This document shows positions 52,678-61,335 of a stretch of 64,000 nucleotides of DNA, in pieces (within the stretch, counting starts at the first letter, position 1; each line of letters starts with the position of its first letter). Below the pieces are notes generated by a model that did not search any database, was not told the origin of the DNA, and saw only the letters and a list, made by a program, of their open reading frames with translations. Both the position numbers and the translations under genes were made by a program. Location of the stretch: assembly GCA_965263305.1 (NCBI GenBank), contig OZ253666.1, positions 3,534,001-3,598,000 of the forward strand. Direction: 5' to 3'. Origin of the DNA: MED-G105 sp965263305. GTDB lineage: Bacteria > Pseudomonadota > Alphaproteobacteria > Caulobacterales > Parvularculaceae.

Positions 52678-53358
52678 TCAGAAGCGGTAATTCAACCCCA
52701 GCTCTCCGCCATGAAAACCATCAGTACCCGCGGTGACGCCGACAAAACGGTAAGCGGCTTCAAGGCCAAGCTGATCCGTAACGTTGACGGCGAGGCCCGC
52801 GCGCCCCGTGTACGCAAATTCAAAGTCGTCATTGGAAATCGAAGCGACGCCGTCATCGACGGAACCGCGCACATAGGCGATGCCGATCCCAGCGGAGACA
52901 AATGGTGATAAAACCTCGCTGAGAACATAGTCCCAACGAGCACTCGCAAGACCAGCAATAAGCGTGCTGCTGACATCGATGTCGGAACCCATCAGACCTG
53001 TTGGTAGCGTTTCACTGTCGCGCGCGCCCAAAACTTCTCCTTCCCAGGAGAAAATTGACTTGCCCTTGGCAGCGAAAATCTGGCGATATCCCAGTGATCC
53101 ATAGGGTTGAGAGACATCGGTTAAGGTATTCGTATCGGCAAAGAACAAGCCGCCGCGGGCGAATACCGCCGAGCCATATTGGCGATAGATAGACCCCGTG
53201 GATCTTCGACGCGACGGAGATTGCGATTGCTCTCCCTCGCCGGATCCCCGCTGCGCGCCGCCGCGAGACTCCAGAATGACCTGCGCATAGGCGTCTGACG
53301 GCGCAAAAGCGCTGACCATCACACCCGCTAGCAGGGAGATTAAAAGCGACCGAACCAT
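52678..53358 (-). CDS. Small outer-membrane beta-barrel protein
   Basis: 226-residue predicted eight-stranded porin-like barrel (OmpA/OmpW style). It has a signal peptide (SLLISLLAGVMVSAFAPSDAYAQ), a polar low-complexity stretch rich in S, G, E and R (residues 35-55), then alternating strands with VSAGIGIAYVRGS, FAYTGRAGLAVNVTDQLGLEAAYRF and a final GELGLNYRF ending in Phe as required for BAM. GGAGTG precedes the start. Function unknown; probably structural or a small channel. Single gene. Confidence 0.8.
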   Translation of the reverse strand: MVRSLLISLLAGVMVSAFAPSDAYAQVILESRGGAQRGSGEGEQSQSPSRRRSTGSIYRQYGSAVFARGGLFFADTNTLTDVSQPYGSLGYRQIFAAKGKSIFSWEGEVLGARDSETLPTGLMGSDIDVSSTLIAGLASARWDYVLSEVLSPFVSAGIGIAYVRGSVDDGVASISNDDFEFAYTGRAGLAVNVTDQLGLEAAYRFVGVTAGTDGFHGGELGLNYRF

Positions 53359-53471
53359 AACATCACTCCGAACAATAGAACGGAATAGTCAAAGCATGTC
53401 GGTCTTGTTTTTTAGTTAACCAAGACTTTTAAATAATCCATACACAAATGTTAATGAATTATCATTGCGTT

Positions 53472-54800
53472 CTATGTTGACAGAGCGGCCTTTGTCGCTT
53501 CGGTGAATATCTCTAAACCCTCATCTAGCACCGCATCAGAAATCGTCAGCGGGACGAGGCAACGCAAACACTGAGCATAAGCGCCCGCCGTCGTCATGAT
53601 CAAACCGCCTTCGCGGGCCGCCAATAAGATGGCGCTTGCAAGGGCGGCATCGGGTTGTTTCGGATCGTTGTCCTTGACGCATTCCACGGCGACCATGCCG
53701 CCGATCTGGCGAACATCCCCAAACCGATCTTTCGCAATGCTGCCTTGAAGGGCGCGCCAACTAGCGGCGACCTTTTCGCCAATGACGTTCGCGCGCTGGA
53801 GAAGGCCTTCTTCCTCAAAAATATCGAGAACCGCCAGAGCTGCCGCGCAAGCCACCGGGTTCCCGCCATAGGTCGACCCCATGCCGCCGGGCGCGATCTG
53901 ATCCATCAGCGCCGCCTTGCCCGTTAGCGCCGCGAGAGGCATGCCGGCCGCAATGGATTTTGCGATGCAGATCATATCCGGTTCAACGCCGGAATGTTCG
54001 AACGCAAACATTTTACCCGTTCGCCCCATACCCGATTGAATTTCGTCCGCAATCAGCAAAATTCCATGTTGATCGCATAAAGCGCGCAGCGCCTGGAGAA
54101 ACTCTGGCGGCGCCGGATTAAACCCGCCTTCGCCTTGAACCGGTTCAATAATGAACGCGGCAACCTCCTCAGCGGGGATCTGGGTTTTGAAAATATGATC
54201 GAGGCAGGCAAGGCAGCCTTGCGTTGACAATCCATGATAAGGATCCGGGTAAGGCGCATGAAAAATTCCCGGCACTAACGGCCCAAACCCAACTTTGTAG
54301 GGCTTGGCCTTGCCCGTTAGGGTCGTGGCGAGGAGCGTACGCCCGTGGAAGGCGCCCTCGAACGCGATTACGCCAGGGCGCCCCGTCAGGCGCCGAGCAA
54401 ATTTCACGGAATTCTCGACAGCCTCCGCCCCGGCGTTAAAAAGCGCCGTCTTTTTCGGTGTCGGGCCCGGCGCTAATTTGTTTAGCCGTTCAGCAACCTC
54501 CACGTAGACTTCATATTGGGCGATGCCAAAACAGGTATGGATAAAGCTCTCAGCCTGCTTTTTGATGGCTTCCACCACCTTTGGATGGCGATGACCGACA
54601 TTCAAAACACCGATCCCGCCTATGAAATCGACATACCTTTTCCCATCAGCATCCCAAAGCTCCGCGCCTTCCGCCTTTACGGCGTAAATCCCAGATTTTG
54701 AGGGCAATCCGACCGGGCAAGCATCATCACGGCGCGCTTTTAGACTGGCGTTTGAGGTGAACTCATTGCTGCCGGGGCTCGCTGCGCTGTCTTGGGTCAT
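53472..54800 (-). CDS. 4-aminobutyrate aminotransferase-like class III aminotransferase
   Basis: 442-residue PLP-dependent class III aminotransferase. It has the substrate-side FIGGIGVLNVGHRHPKVVEAI, FNAGAEAVENSVKFAR, the GAFHGRTLLATTLTGK motif, the PLP Asp in LLIADEIQSGMGRTGKMFAFEHSG and the Schiff-base Lys in CIAKSIAAGMPLAA. It is closest in pattern to GabT (GABA to succinate semialdehyde), but other omega-amino acids are possible. Start 54800 follows GAAGAGA. No succinate-semialdehyde dehydrogenase gene is adjacent. Confidence 0.9.
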   Translation of the reverse strand: MTQDSAASPGSNEFTSNASLKARRDDACPVGLPSKSGIYAVKAEGAELWDADGKRYVDFIGGIGVLNVGHRHPKVVEAIKKQAESFIHTCFGIAQYEVYVEVAERLNKLAPGPTPKKTALFNAGAEAVENSVKFARRLTGRPGVIAFEGAFHGRTLLATTLTGKAKPYKVGFGPLVPGIFHAPYPDPYHGLSTQGCLACLDHIFKTQIPAEEVAAFIIEPVQGEGGFNPAPPEFLQALRALCDQHGILLIADEIQSGMGRTGKMFAFEHSGVEPDMICIAKSIAAGMPLAALTGKAALMDQIAPGGMGSTYGGNPVACAAALAVLDIFEEEGLLQRANVIGEKVAASWRALQGSIAKDRFGDVRQIGGMVAVECVKDNDPKQPDAALASAILLAAREGGLIMTTAGAYAQCLRCLVPLTISDAVLDEGLEIFTEATKAALST

Positions 54801-55174
54801 CGATCGTCTCTTCGTTCTGCTGGTTGTGGTTAGGCGCAATCAGTGGCGCCAATGACGGCTCTAGCACGTTTGGGCCTGAATAAAAGCGCCTGGGACAAAT
54901 GGGTACTGGCGTCCTCTCGACCTGTTAACGGGCAAAAGACCATGAAAATTTTGAAAATCGCGTCATTCGCAGACGGAGTGTTGCATATGCGCACTTGATG
55001 CGATCCATGATTATAGTTGAAGTTAGCGGGATATGTTGTGTGAGTGACCAGTAAAGGGTTTCCTGTCGTCAAAGCGAAGATTGATGGCGAGAACCTCTAA
55101 ATCAGAGCGTGAACCACCCTGGCGGCAACACGCCTTTCTTTGGAAACACTGCATCGACGAAATAAGGCACACCC
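54801..55174. other. Intergenic region between the aminotransferase and a small gene
   Basis: 374 bases with the divergent starts of the aminotransferase and the 63-residue protein. A frame of 80 codons on the minus strand does not look protein-like. No RNA gene, repeat or clear operator seen. Confidence 0.5.
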
Positions 55175-55366
55175 ATGACCGATGACCAGATCAAAAGGCG
55201 AATCTTGCGCTTTTTGAAACTTATGCAGACCGATCATGACGACGAGACGTTAATGGAAGAAGCGATTGAACGCGCATGGTTGACCGTGGAAGGCAGCCCG
55301 ACGCCTCAAGGAGTGCGCCTCGCGCAGTCCTTTGACGACCTAGAACGCGTTTCCGGGGTCAAATAA
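55175..55366 (+). CDS. Small unrecognised protein
   Basis: 63-residue product with no recognised family. It is charged and helical: MTDDQIKRRILRFLKLMQ, then an acidic DHDDETLMEEAIERAWLTVEG and a C-terminal SFDDLERVSG. A purine-rich AATAAGGCAC precedes the ATG. It is soluble and looks like a real small protein rather than a shadow frame, but there is no functional clue. The neighbours are the divergent aminotransferase and the convergent ThDP enzyme. Confidence 0.5.
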   Translation: MTDDQIKRRILRFLKLMQTDHDDETLMEEAIERAWLTVEGSPTPQGVRLAQSFDDLERVSGVK

Positions 55367-55402
55367 CCCTCTAAATTCCAGGCGCACCTTACGAAAGACG
55401 CT

Positions 55403-57073
55403 TCACGATAAGCGCTTTTCCGGCGCTATTTCATTAGCCGATGTTTTAAGATCTAACACCGCCGGTAAGCCGCTTTCCACGGCCTCTTTGAACAAACCGG
55501 CAAAATCCCCTGTCTTTTCGACCGTCGCGCCAAAGGCGCCAAAACTGCGGGCGTAGGCGGCGAAATCCGGGTTCTTTAAGTCTGTCCCCGAAACACGATG
55601 CGGATAATCCCGCTCCTGATGCATTCGAATTGTGCCGTAAGCCCCATTGTTGGCGACGAGGGTTATAACGGGCAAATTATATTGCATCGCCGTCGCCAAC
55701 TCATTTGACGACATCATGAAACAGCCATCTCCGGCGGCGCACACGACCAATCGCTCAGGGTGTGCGGCCTTCGCGGCCAAGGCGGCGGGAAAGCCGTATC
55801 CCATCGCACCCGATGTGGGGGCAAGCTGGGTCTTAAACGCTTTGTGCCGATAAAAACGGTGGAGCCATGCGGCGTAATTTCCGGCGCCATTACACATGAT
55901 GGCGTCAGCCGGCAGATGCTGATCGAGATACGCAAAGACCGTCGATAAGTTAACGCCTTCAGACACGGATACGGGCGACGTAAAGGCGTCGAATGCTTGA
56001 TGGGCGTCTTTTGCAGCGGCGAGCCACTTTTCATTCACCGACCACGGCTGGTTTAAAAGGGCGCTCAACATTGGTCCCGGCGCCGCGTGGATGGCGAGGC
56101 GCGGCGTATACACCCTCCCCGCCTCCTCTGCGCCGGGGTGAATGTGAATGAGCTTACCGTCGGCATGGGGCGCTGCAAATAGGGCGTAGCCAGATGTCGT
56201 CATCTCTCCAAGGCGCGGACCGAGGGCGACTATGAGGTCGCTTTCTTGGATACGCGCCGCAAGCTGAGGGTTCGGCGCAATCCCGACATCGCCGGCATAC
56301 TGAGGATGGGTGTTATCGAAGAGGTCTTTCGACCGGAATGACGCGGCGACCGGTATTCCTGTTTTTTCTGCGAATACTCTAAGGTCGTTGACCGCTTCGG
56401 CGTTCCAACCGCCGCCGCCCACCAATAACAAAGGCCGCGCCGCTTCCGATAACGCATCGCGGAGCGCCCCAAGGCTCGCCATATCGGGCGCCGGGGCCGT
56501 TCGCGGCGCTGGCGGTAATGCCTCGGCCTCGGCTTCGTCGGTGAGCATATCTTCAGGCAGCGCCAGCACCGTCGGTCCGCGGCGACCATTTTGCGCCGTT
56601 GCAAATGCCCGGTTCACGTATTCAGCGGCCCGCGCCGGATCATCGATCTGCCCGGCCCATTTCGAAATGGGGGCGAAGAACTGGCGATAATCGATTTCCT
56701 GAAAGGCTTCGCGATCCATCATCGTGCGGGCGACTTGCCCGATGAACAACACCATGGGCGTTGAGTCCTGGTACGCCGTATGGACGCCGACCGCCCCTTG
56801 CGTCGCGCCCGGACCGCGCGTCACCATGCACACGCCGGGCTTGCCCGTCAGTTTTCCGTAGGCCTCCGCCATATTCGCAGCTGCTGATTCATGACGGCAA
56901 GCGATTAAGCGAATTCGATCGCCCACATCATAAAGCGCATCAAGGACCGCGAGATAACTTTCACCCGGCACACAGAAAACATGATCAACGCCATTGGCGA
57001 GCAGCGCATCAACCAGATGACGCGCGCCGGTTTGACGTTGGCGATGAAAGGAATGTGAGGAAGGCAAGGACAT
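55403..57073 (-). CDS. Thiamine diphosphate-dependent enzyme, acetolactate synthase-like
   Basis: 556-residue ThDP enzyme with the three-domain layout of acetolactate synthase-type proteins: an N-terminal PYR domain (VDALLANGVDHVFCVPGESYLAVLDAL, catalytic Glu in the ACRHESAAANMAEAYG region), a central domain (about 200-330) and a C-terminal PP domain with CAAGDGCFMMSSNELATAMQYNLPVITLVANNGAYGTIRMHQE (GDG...NN motif). Without an IlvH partner or ilv neighbours it may be a decarboxylase or lyase rather than a biosynthetic synthase. Start 57073 is where the conserved domain begins. Confidence 0.85.
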   Translation of the reverse strand: MSLPSSHSFHRQRQTGARHLVDALLANGVDHVFCVPGESYLAVLDALYDVGDRIRLIACRHESAAANMAEAYGKLTGKPGVCMVTRGPGATQGAVGVHTAYQDSTPMVLFIGQVARTMMDREAFQEIDYRQFFAPISKWAGQIDDPARAAEYVNRAFATAQNGRRGPTVLALPEDMLTDEAEAEALPPAPRTAPAPDMASLGALRDALSEAARPLLLVGGGGWNAEAVNDLRVFAEKTGIPVAASFRSKDLFDNTHPQYAGDVGIAPNPQLAARIQESDLIVALGPRLGEMTTSGYALFAAPHADGKLIHIHPGAEEAGRVYTPRLAIHAAPGPMLSALLNQPWSVNEKWLAAAKDAHQAFDAFTSPVSVSEGVNLSTVFAYLDQHLPADAIMCNGAGNYAAWLHRFYRHKAFKTQLAPTSGAMGYGFPAALAAKAAHPERLVVCAAGDGCFMMSSNELATAMQYNLPVITLVANNGAYGTIRMHQERDYPHRVSGTDLKNPDFAAYARSFGAFGATVEKTGDFAGLFKEAVESGLPAVLDLKTSANEIAPEKRLS

Positions 57074-57139
57074 AACGCCGGTGTACCAGAAATCCGGCGC
57101 TGTAAAAGCAACAATTCGCGTTTGAGGGCAACACCTCAA

Positions 57140-57544
57140 TCAAACTGACTGATCAAGCACCAAACCGGCCTCAACATCGATGTTCACATCTTCGCGCACA
57201 CCGCGCACAAGTTGGAGGAAGGCCCCTTCCGGCCATTGCTGCACCACTTCGCCGGTATCCACATCAATCGCTTGATAAACAAAGGCGCCCGGCCCGTCGG
57301 CGGGCGTGATGGAAAGGCGTGTATTCGCGCCGATCGCTCTTGCGATGGCTTCGCGCGTCGCGGCGAGTTCTTGGCTGGCCCGACTGCGGCTGGCGTCCGC
57401 TGCGGCGGTTCGTTCCGCCAATGCTTCCCGGCGACGCGTCGCTAAGGCTTCGCTGCGCTGGAGAGCAGCGTCATTCGCCCGGGACGTCGTTGCGCCCGCC
57501 GTTTGCGGCGGGATCGGTGACGGGGAAAAAGTCGGTGATGTCAT
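57140..57544 (-). CDS. flaG: FlaG-like flagellar protein
   Basis: 134-residue protein. The N-terminal 80 residues are helical and rich in Ala, Arg and Glu, and the C-terminal part has the FlaG pattern FVYQAIDVDTGEVVQQWPEGAFLQLVRGVRE (compare DxxTGEVIRQIP in FlaG). FlaG proteins are encoded beside flagellins and modulate filament length in some bacteria. It lies 93 bases downstream of the flagellin gene on the same strand, separated by a strong hairpin. Confidence 0.7.
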   Translation of the reverse strand: MTSPTFSPSPIPPQTAGATTSRANDAALQRSEALATRRREALAERTAAADASRSRASQELAATREAIARAIGANTRLSITPADGPGAFVYQAIDVDTGEVVQQWPEGAFLQLVRGVREDVNIDVEAGLVLDQSV

Positions 57545-57588
57545 ATCGACCTACTTTGGCTTGAGGCTGTCAGAACGCCTGCCAAGTT

Positions 57589-57622
57589 ATCAACCGCTGG
57601 TCGGAGGGAAGACCAGCGGTTG
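57589..57622 (-). terminator. Perfect 13-base inverted repeat after the flagellin gene
   Basis: TCAACCGCTGGTC (57589-57601) and GACCAGCGGTTGA (57610-57622) form a perfect hairpin with an eight-base loop 16 bases after the flagellin stop. There is no long T-run behind it, so it may attenuate readthrough into flaG or stabilise the flagellin mRNA 3' end rather than be a classic terminator. Confidence 0.6.
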
Positions 57623-57637
57623 AAAGCGGCGCGTTCC

Positions 57638-58471
57638 TTACGCGAACAGCGCCAAGATGGCGTTCGGCGCAGCATTCGCGATCGACAATGTCTGGATCGA
57701 CAATTGCTGCTGCACCTGAAGGGCCTGCAATCGAGAACTTTCCCGTGCGAGATCGGCGTCAACAAGATTGCCGATAGAAAGTTCAAGAGAGTCGGAAATG
57801 CTGGTCAGGATATTCGTCTGGAGTTCCAACGTCCCTGCCCCGGCGCCAAGCGAGCCCAAGGCAACCGAAAGATTGTCAATGGACGTTTCAATTGCGCCGA
57901 GCTGCGTGGCGGCGCCGGTGGCGACAGTCGCGCCAAATGGGGTGTCAGTGAAGTCAAACGTCAGGATGCCGCCCGTCGCGCTCAAATCCTGGGCCGCAAC
58001 GGTGATTGTATCCGTGGCGTCAGTGCTGGCAACGACGGTGAGATCGCCGGCGCCGGCTTCAAGAAGGTTACGGCCGCCAATTTCTGCCGTGCCCACCAAG
58101 CGTTCGACCTGTTCGCGCAAGGACACAAATTGATCCGACAGCAATTGTTGCTGGGCGGCGTCAAGCGATGGATCTGCTGCCTGGGATGCGATGGCGCGAA
58201 GATCAATTAGGATATTACTGATTTGCTCACCGGCGGCCAAGGCGACGTCGACGGCGGATGACCCGATGCGCAAGCCCTGCTGCACGCTTTCAATTGATGC
58301 AAGGTCTGCACGCTGCTGCTGCGCGAGGGCGAAAACAGCTGGATTGTCGCGCGCGGATGATACTTCAAGGCCCGTGGAGACGCGCCGCTGCGTTTGTTCC
58401 AGATCGGCGTTGATGGAGGTAAGGTTGGCAAGCGCGACGAGGGCGCCCGGATTCGTATTGATGCTGACCAT
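57638..58471 (-). CDS. Flagellin
   Basis: 277-residue filament protein, the compact form common in alphaproteobacteria. The conserved N-terminal coiled-coil domain starts MVSINTNPGALVALANLTSINADLEQTQRRVSTGLEVSSARDN, and the C-terminal domain ends ARESSRLQALQVQQQLSIQTLSIANAAPNAILALFA. The variable middle (about 130-200) is short. Start 58471 is set by this conserved N terminus with AAGGAACG upstream; the frame opens at 58546. It is the only flagellin in the window, with flaG behind it and flaF/flbT ahead on the same strand. A candidate sigma-54 promoter lies 70-85 bases upstream. Confidence 0.95.
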   Translation of the reverse strand: MVSINTNPGALVALANLTSINADLEQTQRRVSTGLEVSSARDNPAVFALAQQQRADLASIESVQQGLRIGSSAVDVALAAGEQISNILIDLRAIASQAADPSLDAAQQQLLSDQFVSLREQVERLVGTAEIGGRNLLEAGAGDLTVVASTDATDTITVAAQDLSATGGILTFDFTDTPFGATVATGAATQLGAIETSIDNLSVALGSLGAGAGTLELQTNILTSISDSLELSIGNLVDADLARESSRLQALQVQQQLSIQTLSIANAAPNAILALFA

Positions 58472-58892
58472 CTTTGTCGTTCCTTTTTCTAAGGTCGCCC
58501 ACTGCAGGCGTTCGGCGCGTTTTGCGCCTTGGCCAGAAGGTCGCAAGAAATGGACCGATTAAGGATCTGTTTAGAATTATGAAGAACGCCGCCGGGACGC
58601 GTTGAAACATCGGTAGCAAAAGTTAACCGCTAGGAACGCCGCCCTGATTCATCAGGCGCGCTCGGCAAGAAGATCCCGGCAGAAATTGCCGACGGGTCGG
58701 AAATGCCGGGTCGTATTAGGTAATCCTCCTAACCATCACCACACCCATCGTTGCGGGACGGTTCGTTTGACGGTTTCGCTCAAACGCAATGCCGTTCCCT
58801 TTTCCATCGAGCATCATGAATTTATAGAATACTTGCTCTCTCAAATTTCGATGGATGCAACCCAGTCACGTTTTCGATTGACCAAATTCGTC
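58472..58892. other. Flagellin upstream region
   Basis: No gene. It holds the roughly 60-base flagellin leader (a possible FlbT target), a candidate sigma-54 promoter, and a one-mismatch CtrA-like sequence TTAAGGATCTGTTTA near 58559-58573. The rest shows nothing recognisable. Confidence 0.5.
58543..58556 (-). promoter_or_regulatory. Candidate sigma-54 promoter of the flagellin gene
   Basis: Read on the minus strand, GGTCCATTTCTTGC has the required GG-N10-GC spacing of -24/-12 elements with a consensus TTGC at -12; the -24 side (GGTCC) departs from TGGCAC. Transcription would start about 60 bases before the flagellin ATG. Confidence 0.4.
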
Positions 58893-58924
58893 AAAAAAAA
58901 CCCGCCGGCAAAACCGGCGGGTTT
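58893..58924 (-). terminator. Rho-independent terminator facing the flagellin promoter
   Basis: Inverted repeat AAACCCGCCGG (58898-58908) / CCGGCGGGTTT (58914-58924). On the minus strand it ends in an eight-T run. It closes the transcript containing the C-terminal remnant at 58954-59106 and the DUF3137 gene. Confidence 0.88.
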
Positions 58925-58953
58925 CATTATCGAGTGCAATCGAAAACGACTAT

Positions 58954-59106
58954 TTATTCGTCATCGTTTTCATCGTCCTCCCGGATCGTATCAACACGGA
59001 AGAACATAGAATTCGTGCCGTCAGGGCAGGTGGCGCCAGGCTTGACGAGAATTTCTGGTGACGCAAACCGGCTGCCTTCGACATCGAAGAAGATCCGGGG
59101 GTTATT
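58954..59106 (-). pseudogene. C-terminal gene remnant without start codon
   Basis: Open frame of 50 codons ending at TAA (58956-58954). The product reads like a real protein end: IFFDVEGSRFASPEILVK, PGATCPDGTNSMFFRV, and an acidic DTIREDDENDDE tail. The frame opens at an in-frame TAG (59109-59107) and has no ATG, GTG or TTG before the conserved-looking part; the only Met is internal. A strong terminator follows 30 bases later, as behind a true gene. Probably the 3' remnant of a deleted or frameshifted gene; use of a rare start codon cannot be excluded. Confidence 0.4.
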
Positions 59107-59175
59107 CTAAACTATTCGAAAGACTAGACGGCGTTTTGGGTTCTTGGTTCGATGCCCTATCCGAACGACAGATTT

Positions 59176-60330
59176 CTATGCACGGGCCGCGATGTCCTGA
59201 ATGTCATCATTGCAACGCAACATGAACGTATGAGCGATCGCGTCCACTAATTGGAGTAGATCAACAATGTCCGAAAACGTCTGACGGATCGAATCATCAC
59301 TCCACAAACCAGTTTTTAGATCCACAAGATTAAATCGATCTCCTCCCGCGACATCGATAACCAAGTGGTCGCCGAACGCTGCCGCGCGGACATCGTCGCC
59401 ATGGGCGAGCTCCAAAATCCGTTCGATCACGGCTGGATTAAAAATCAACCGCGCCTCAACCTGGTCCGAAGAACGCAGGTGAAAACGTCTGGAAAATGCG
59501 CTCGAGCCGATATTGACGGCATTCAGCGTATGCCCCTCTTGGACGCCAGGCCAACTCGCCCCCTTCGATCTTAATTGCGTCACCCCTTGGAGGCGCGATG
59601 GCGATTGCACGATCAACGACAAATGAAAAATGTGCGAACTTTCACTGTCCATTTCTTGCCATTCAATGGCTTCAAAGCAAACGCCGCCCCGTTCCCCCTT
59701 AAATCCATCTTCGAATTGTTGGCTTTTGTTTCTTGATTCAAGAAACGCCGCTCGATCTTCCGCGTCCCCCAATACTTGCGTGTCCCCAAGCAGCAACCCC
59801 GATTTTTGAACAATCGCCACCGCCTCTTCGAGGCCGCCATAAGCGTCGATCGTGTTCGCTATTTCTTTAAAAGCTGGCGGCATGCGCGGCCAGCGCGCTA
59901 TGATCTTTAAACCTTCCGGCGCGCCGCCTGGCGTCGGCGTATAATCAAGACCATTCTTTTCAGCAATCGCCAAAAGCGCCTTTGACCGCGCAACAAATCG
60001 CGTTTGTCCGCGCAGAAAAACGCCAATAATACGGTCTTTGAAAAAAATAAGGGTAATAGCGATATTAGCGAAAAATATGACTGGAAACATCAAAAATTTA
60101 GCAGCCACGCCCCAAAAGTTATCGGGTACGAGGTTCGATAGGACGAAAAACTCCACCACAGTCATGATAAAGAGCAGTTCCAACGGAAACTGCATACCGG
60201 TCGGCGCATTTTCTTTAGAAAGATCTTCTTGCGGAATATCGATCAGGAACGGTTTAATCTCCTGATGGACAAAATGCTCTAGCCCGTCGGTGTCAAGCAG
60301 CGTTTCGATTTCGTCCCAGGTCCGGCTCAT
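59176..60330 (-). CDS. DUF3137-like membrane protein
   Basis: 384-residue protein with two membrane segments near residues 48-68 and 75-95 and a large soluble C-terminal domain with the DUF3137 pattern (FHLSLIVQSPSRLQGVTQL, then FSRRFHLRSSDQVEARLIFNPAVIERILEL and FGDHLVIDVAGGDRFNLVDL). The function of the family is unknown. It lies between flaF and the flagellin gene on the same strand, but DUF3137 is not a known flagellar family, so proximity may not be functional. Confidence 0.72.
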   Translation of the reverse strand: MSRTWDEIETLLDTDGLEHFVHQEIKPFLIDIPQEDLSKENAPTGMQFPLELLFIMTVVEFFVLSNLVPDNFWGVAAKFLMFPVIFFANIAITLIFFKDRIIGVFLRGQTRFVARSKALLAIAEKNGLDYTPTPGGAPEGLKIIARWPRMPPAFKEIANTIDAYGGLEEAVAIVQKSGLLLGDTQVLGDAEDRAAFLESRNKSQQFEDGFKGERGGVCFEAIEWQEMDSESSHIFHLSLIVQSPSRLQGVTQLRSKGASWPGVQEGHTLNAVNIGSSAFSRRFHLRSSDQVEARLIFNPAVIERILELAHGDDVRAAAFGDHLVIDVAGGDRFNLVDLKTGLWSDDSIRQTFSDIVDLLQLVDAIAHTFMLRCNDDIQDIAARA

Positions 60331-60423
60331 AAGGATTTCCCCACCGCAGATCTAATGGCTCTATTCGAGATTCAAAAGGAGCCCTGGAAAGGGCTACCCC
60401 CGGATTTAATCGGCGCTAACCGA

Positions 60424-60825
60424 TTACGTATCGGAAGCATTTTCCGGCGCATCATCCGTTTGCCCCGCCAGCCCTTTCATGATCATCCGGTTGATATCAA
60501 TCAGGGGCGAAAGGTCTTCTTTCCCACGCAACACAGCGCTTGAATGGCTGGAGACCCACCGCGCCAGCGAGATGATTTGAGCGCGCGTTTGCGGTGGCAA
60601 CGCGTTGTCCTCCCGCGCACAATCATCTGCAAGCGCGCCCCAGAGCATCCGATTGACATGGAGCGCTTCATTCAAGGATTTTAAATCGCCTTTTGCCCCC
60701 TCGCGATGATCATCAATCGCCATCAACCGGCGGGTCGCTTCGGTAAACGCGGCGTATTCGATATCACGGGGGCCTGCCGTTTTCTTTTGCGCATGCGAAT
60801 ACGCGGCGTGGGGTTGGTTACTCAT
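60424..60825 (-). CDS. flaF: Flagellar biosynthesis regulator FlaF
   Basis: 133-residue FlaF protein. The family pattern runs PRDIEYAAFTEATRRLMAIDD, LNEALHVNRMLWGALADDCAREDNALPPQTRAQIISLARWVSSHS and DLSPLIDINRMIMKGLAG. In Caulobacter FlaF is required for flagellin production and secretion and counteracts FlbT. Its start overlaps the flbT stop by 8 bases, so the two are translationally coupled. Confidence 0.93.
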   Translation of the reverse strand: MSNQPHAAYSHAQKKTAGPRDIEYAAFTEATRRLMAIDDHREGAKGDLKSLNEALHVNRMLWGALADDCAREDNALPPQTRAQIISLARWVSSHSSAVLRGKEDLSPLIDINRMIMKGLAGQTDDAPENASDT

Positions 60826-61249
60826 CGTTTTCTTTCGTACTCATCTCATTTTCATCAGCCACCGGTGCAAGGCGCGATGCCTCATACGTCATCAGCTGAC
60901 GGATATCCCCCAATGCTTTATAATATTCCTTGTTCGCGACTTTCGCCGAAATCTTCAGGCACAGCGCCAGTATCGCGGGGTCGGTGACGGCGCCGATGAA
61001 CTCGGTCAGGCGCTGTTCAAACTCAACAAGACTTGCTTTGCGATTGGTTGGTTCAAGCGCCATCAACATCACCGGCAAATAGACGCGCCGCGCCGGCGTT
61101 GTCGCCTCGGCTTCCTGGATGATGTCGCGCTCGCGTAAAACGCTAGCCTGGTTCTCCACGATAAGGCTTGCCCGGCGATCGCCGTTCACCATCACCGCGC
61201 CGTTTACCGCGAGTTTCTCGCCCGGCCTTAAACTAAGTTTCAACGCCAT
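60818..61249 (-). CDS. flbT: Flagellin mRNA regulator FlbT
   Basis: 143-residue FlbT, a post-transcriptional regulator that binds flagellin leader mRNA and lowers its stability in Caulobacter. The signature LKLSLRPGEKLAVNGAVMVNGDRRASLIVENQASVLRERDIIQEA is at the N terminus. The ATG at 61249 matches the family N terminus; a GTG three codons upstream is possible. It overlaps flaF by 8 bases. The long flagellin leader in this window is a candidate target. Confidence 0.94.
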   Translation of the reverse strand: MALKLSLRPGEKLAVNGAVMVNGDRRASLIVENQASVLRERDIIQEAEATTPARRVYLPVMLMALEPTNRKASLVEFEQRLTEFIGAVTDPAILALCLKISAKVANKEYYKALGDIRQLMTYEASRLAPVADENEMSTKENDE

Positions 61250-61335
61250 TTCGAACACCGACCTCTCAAGGCCGATATCTTAGCGGTCCATAGTTAACGA
61301 ATAGTCGCGAGCCGAGACGCCCTTGATGGCGTTTG

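Noticed and set aside
53417..53433. TTAACC...TTTTAA upstream of the outer-membrane protein as a CtrA box.
   Set aside because: The spacing between TTAA half-sites is nine, not seven.
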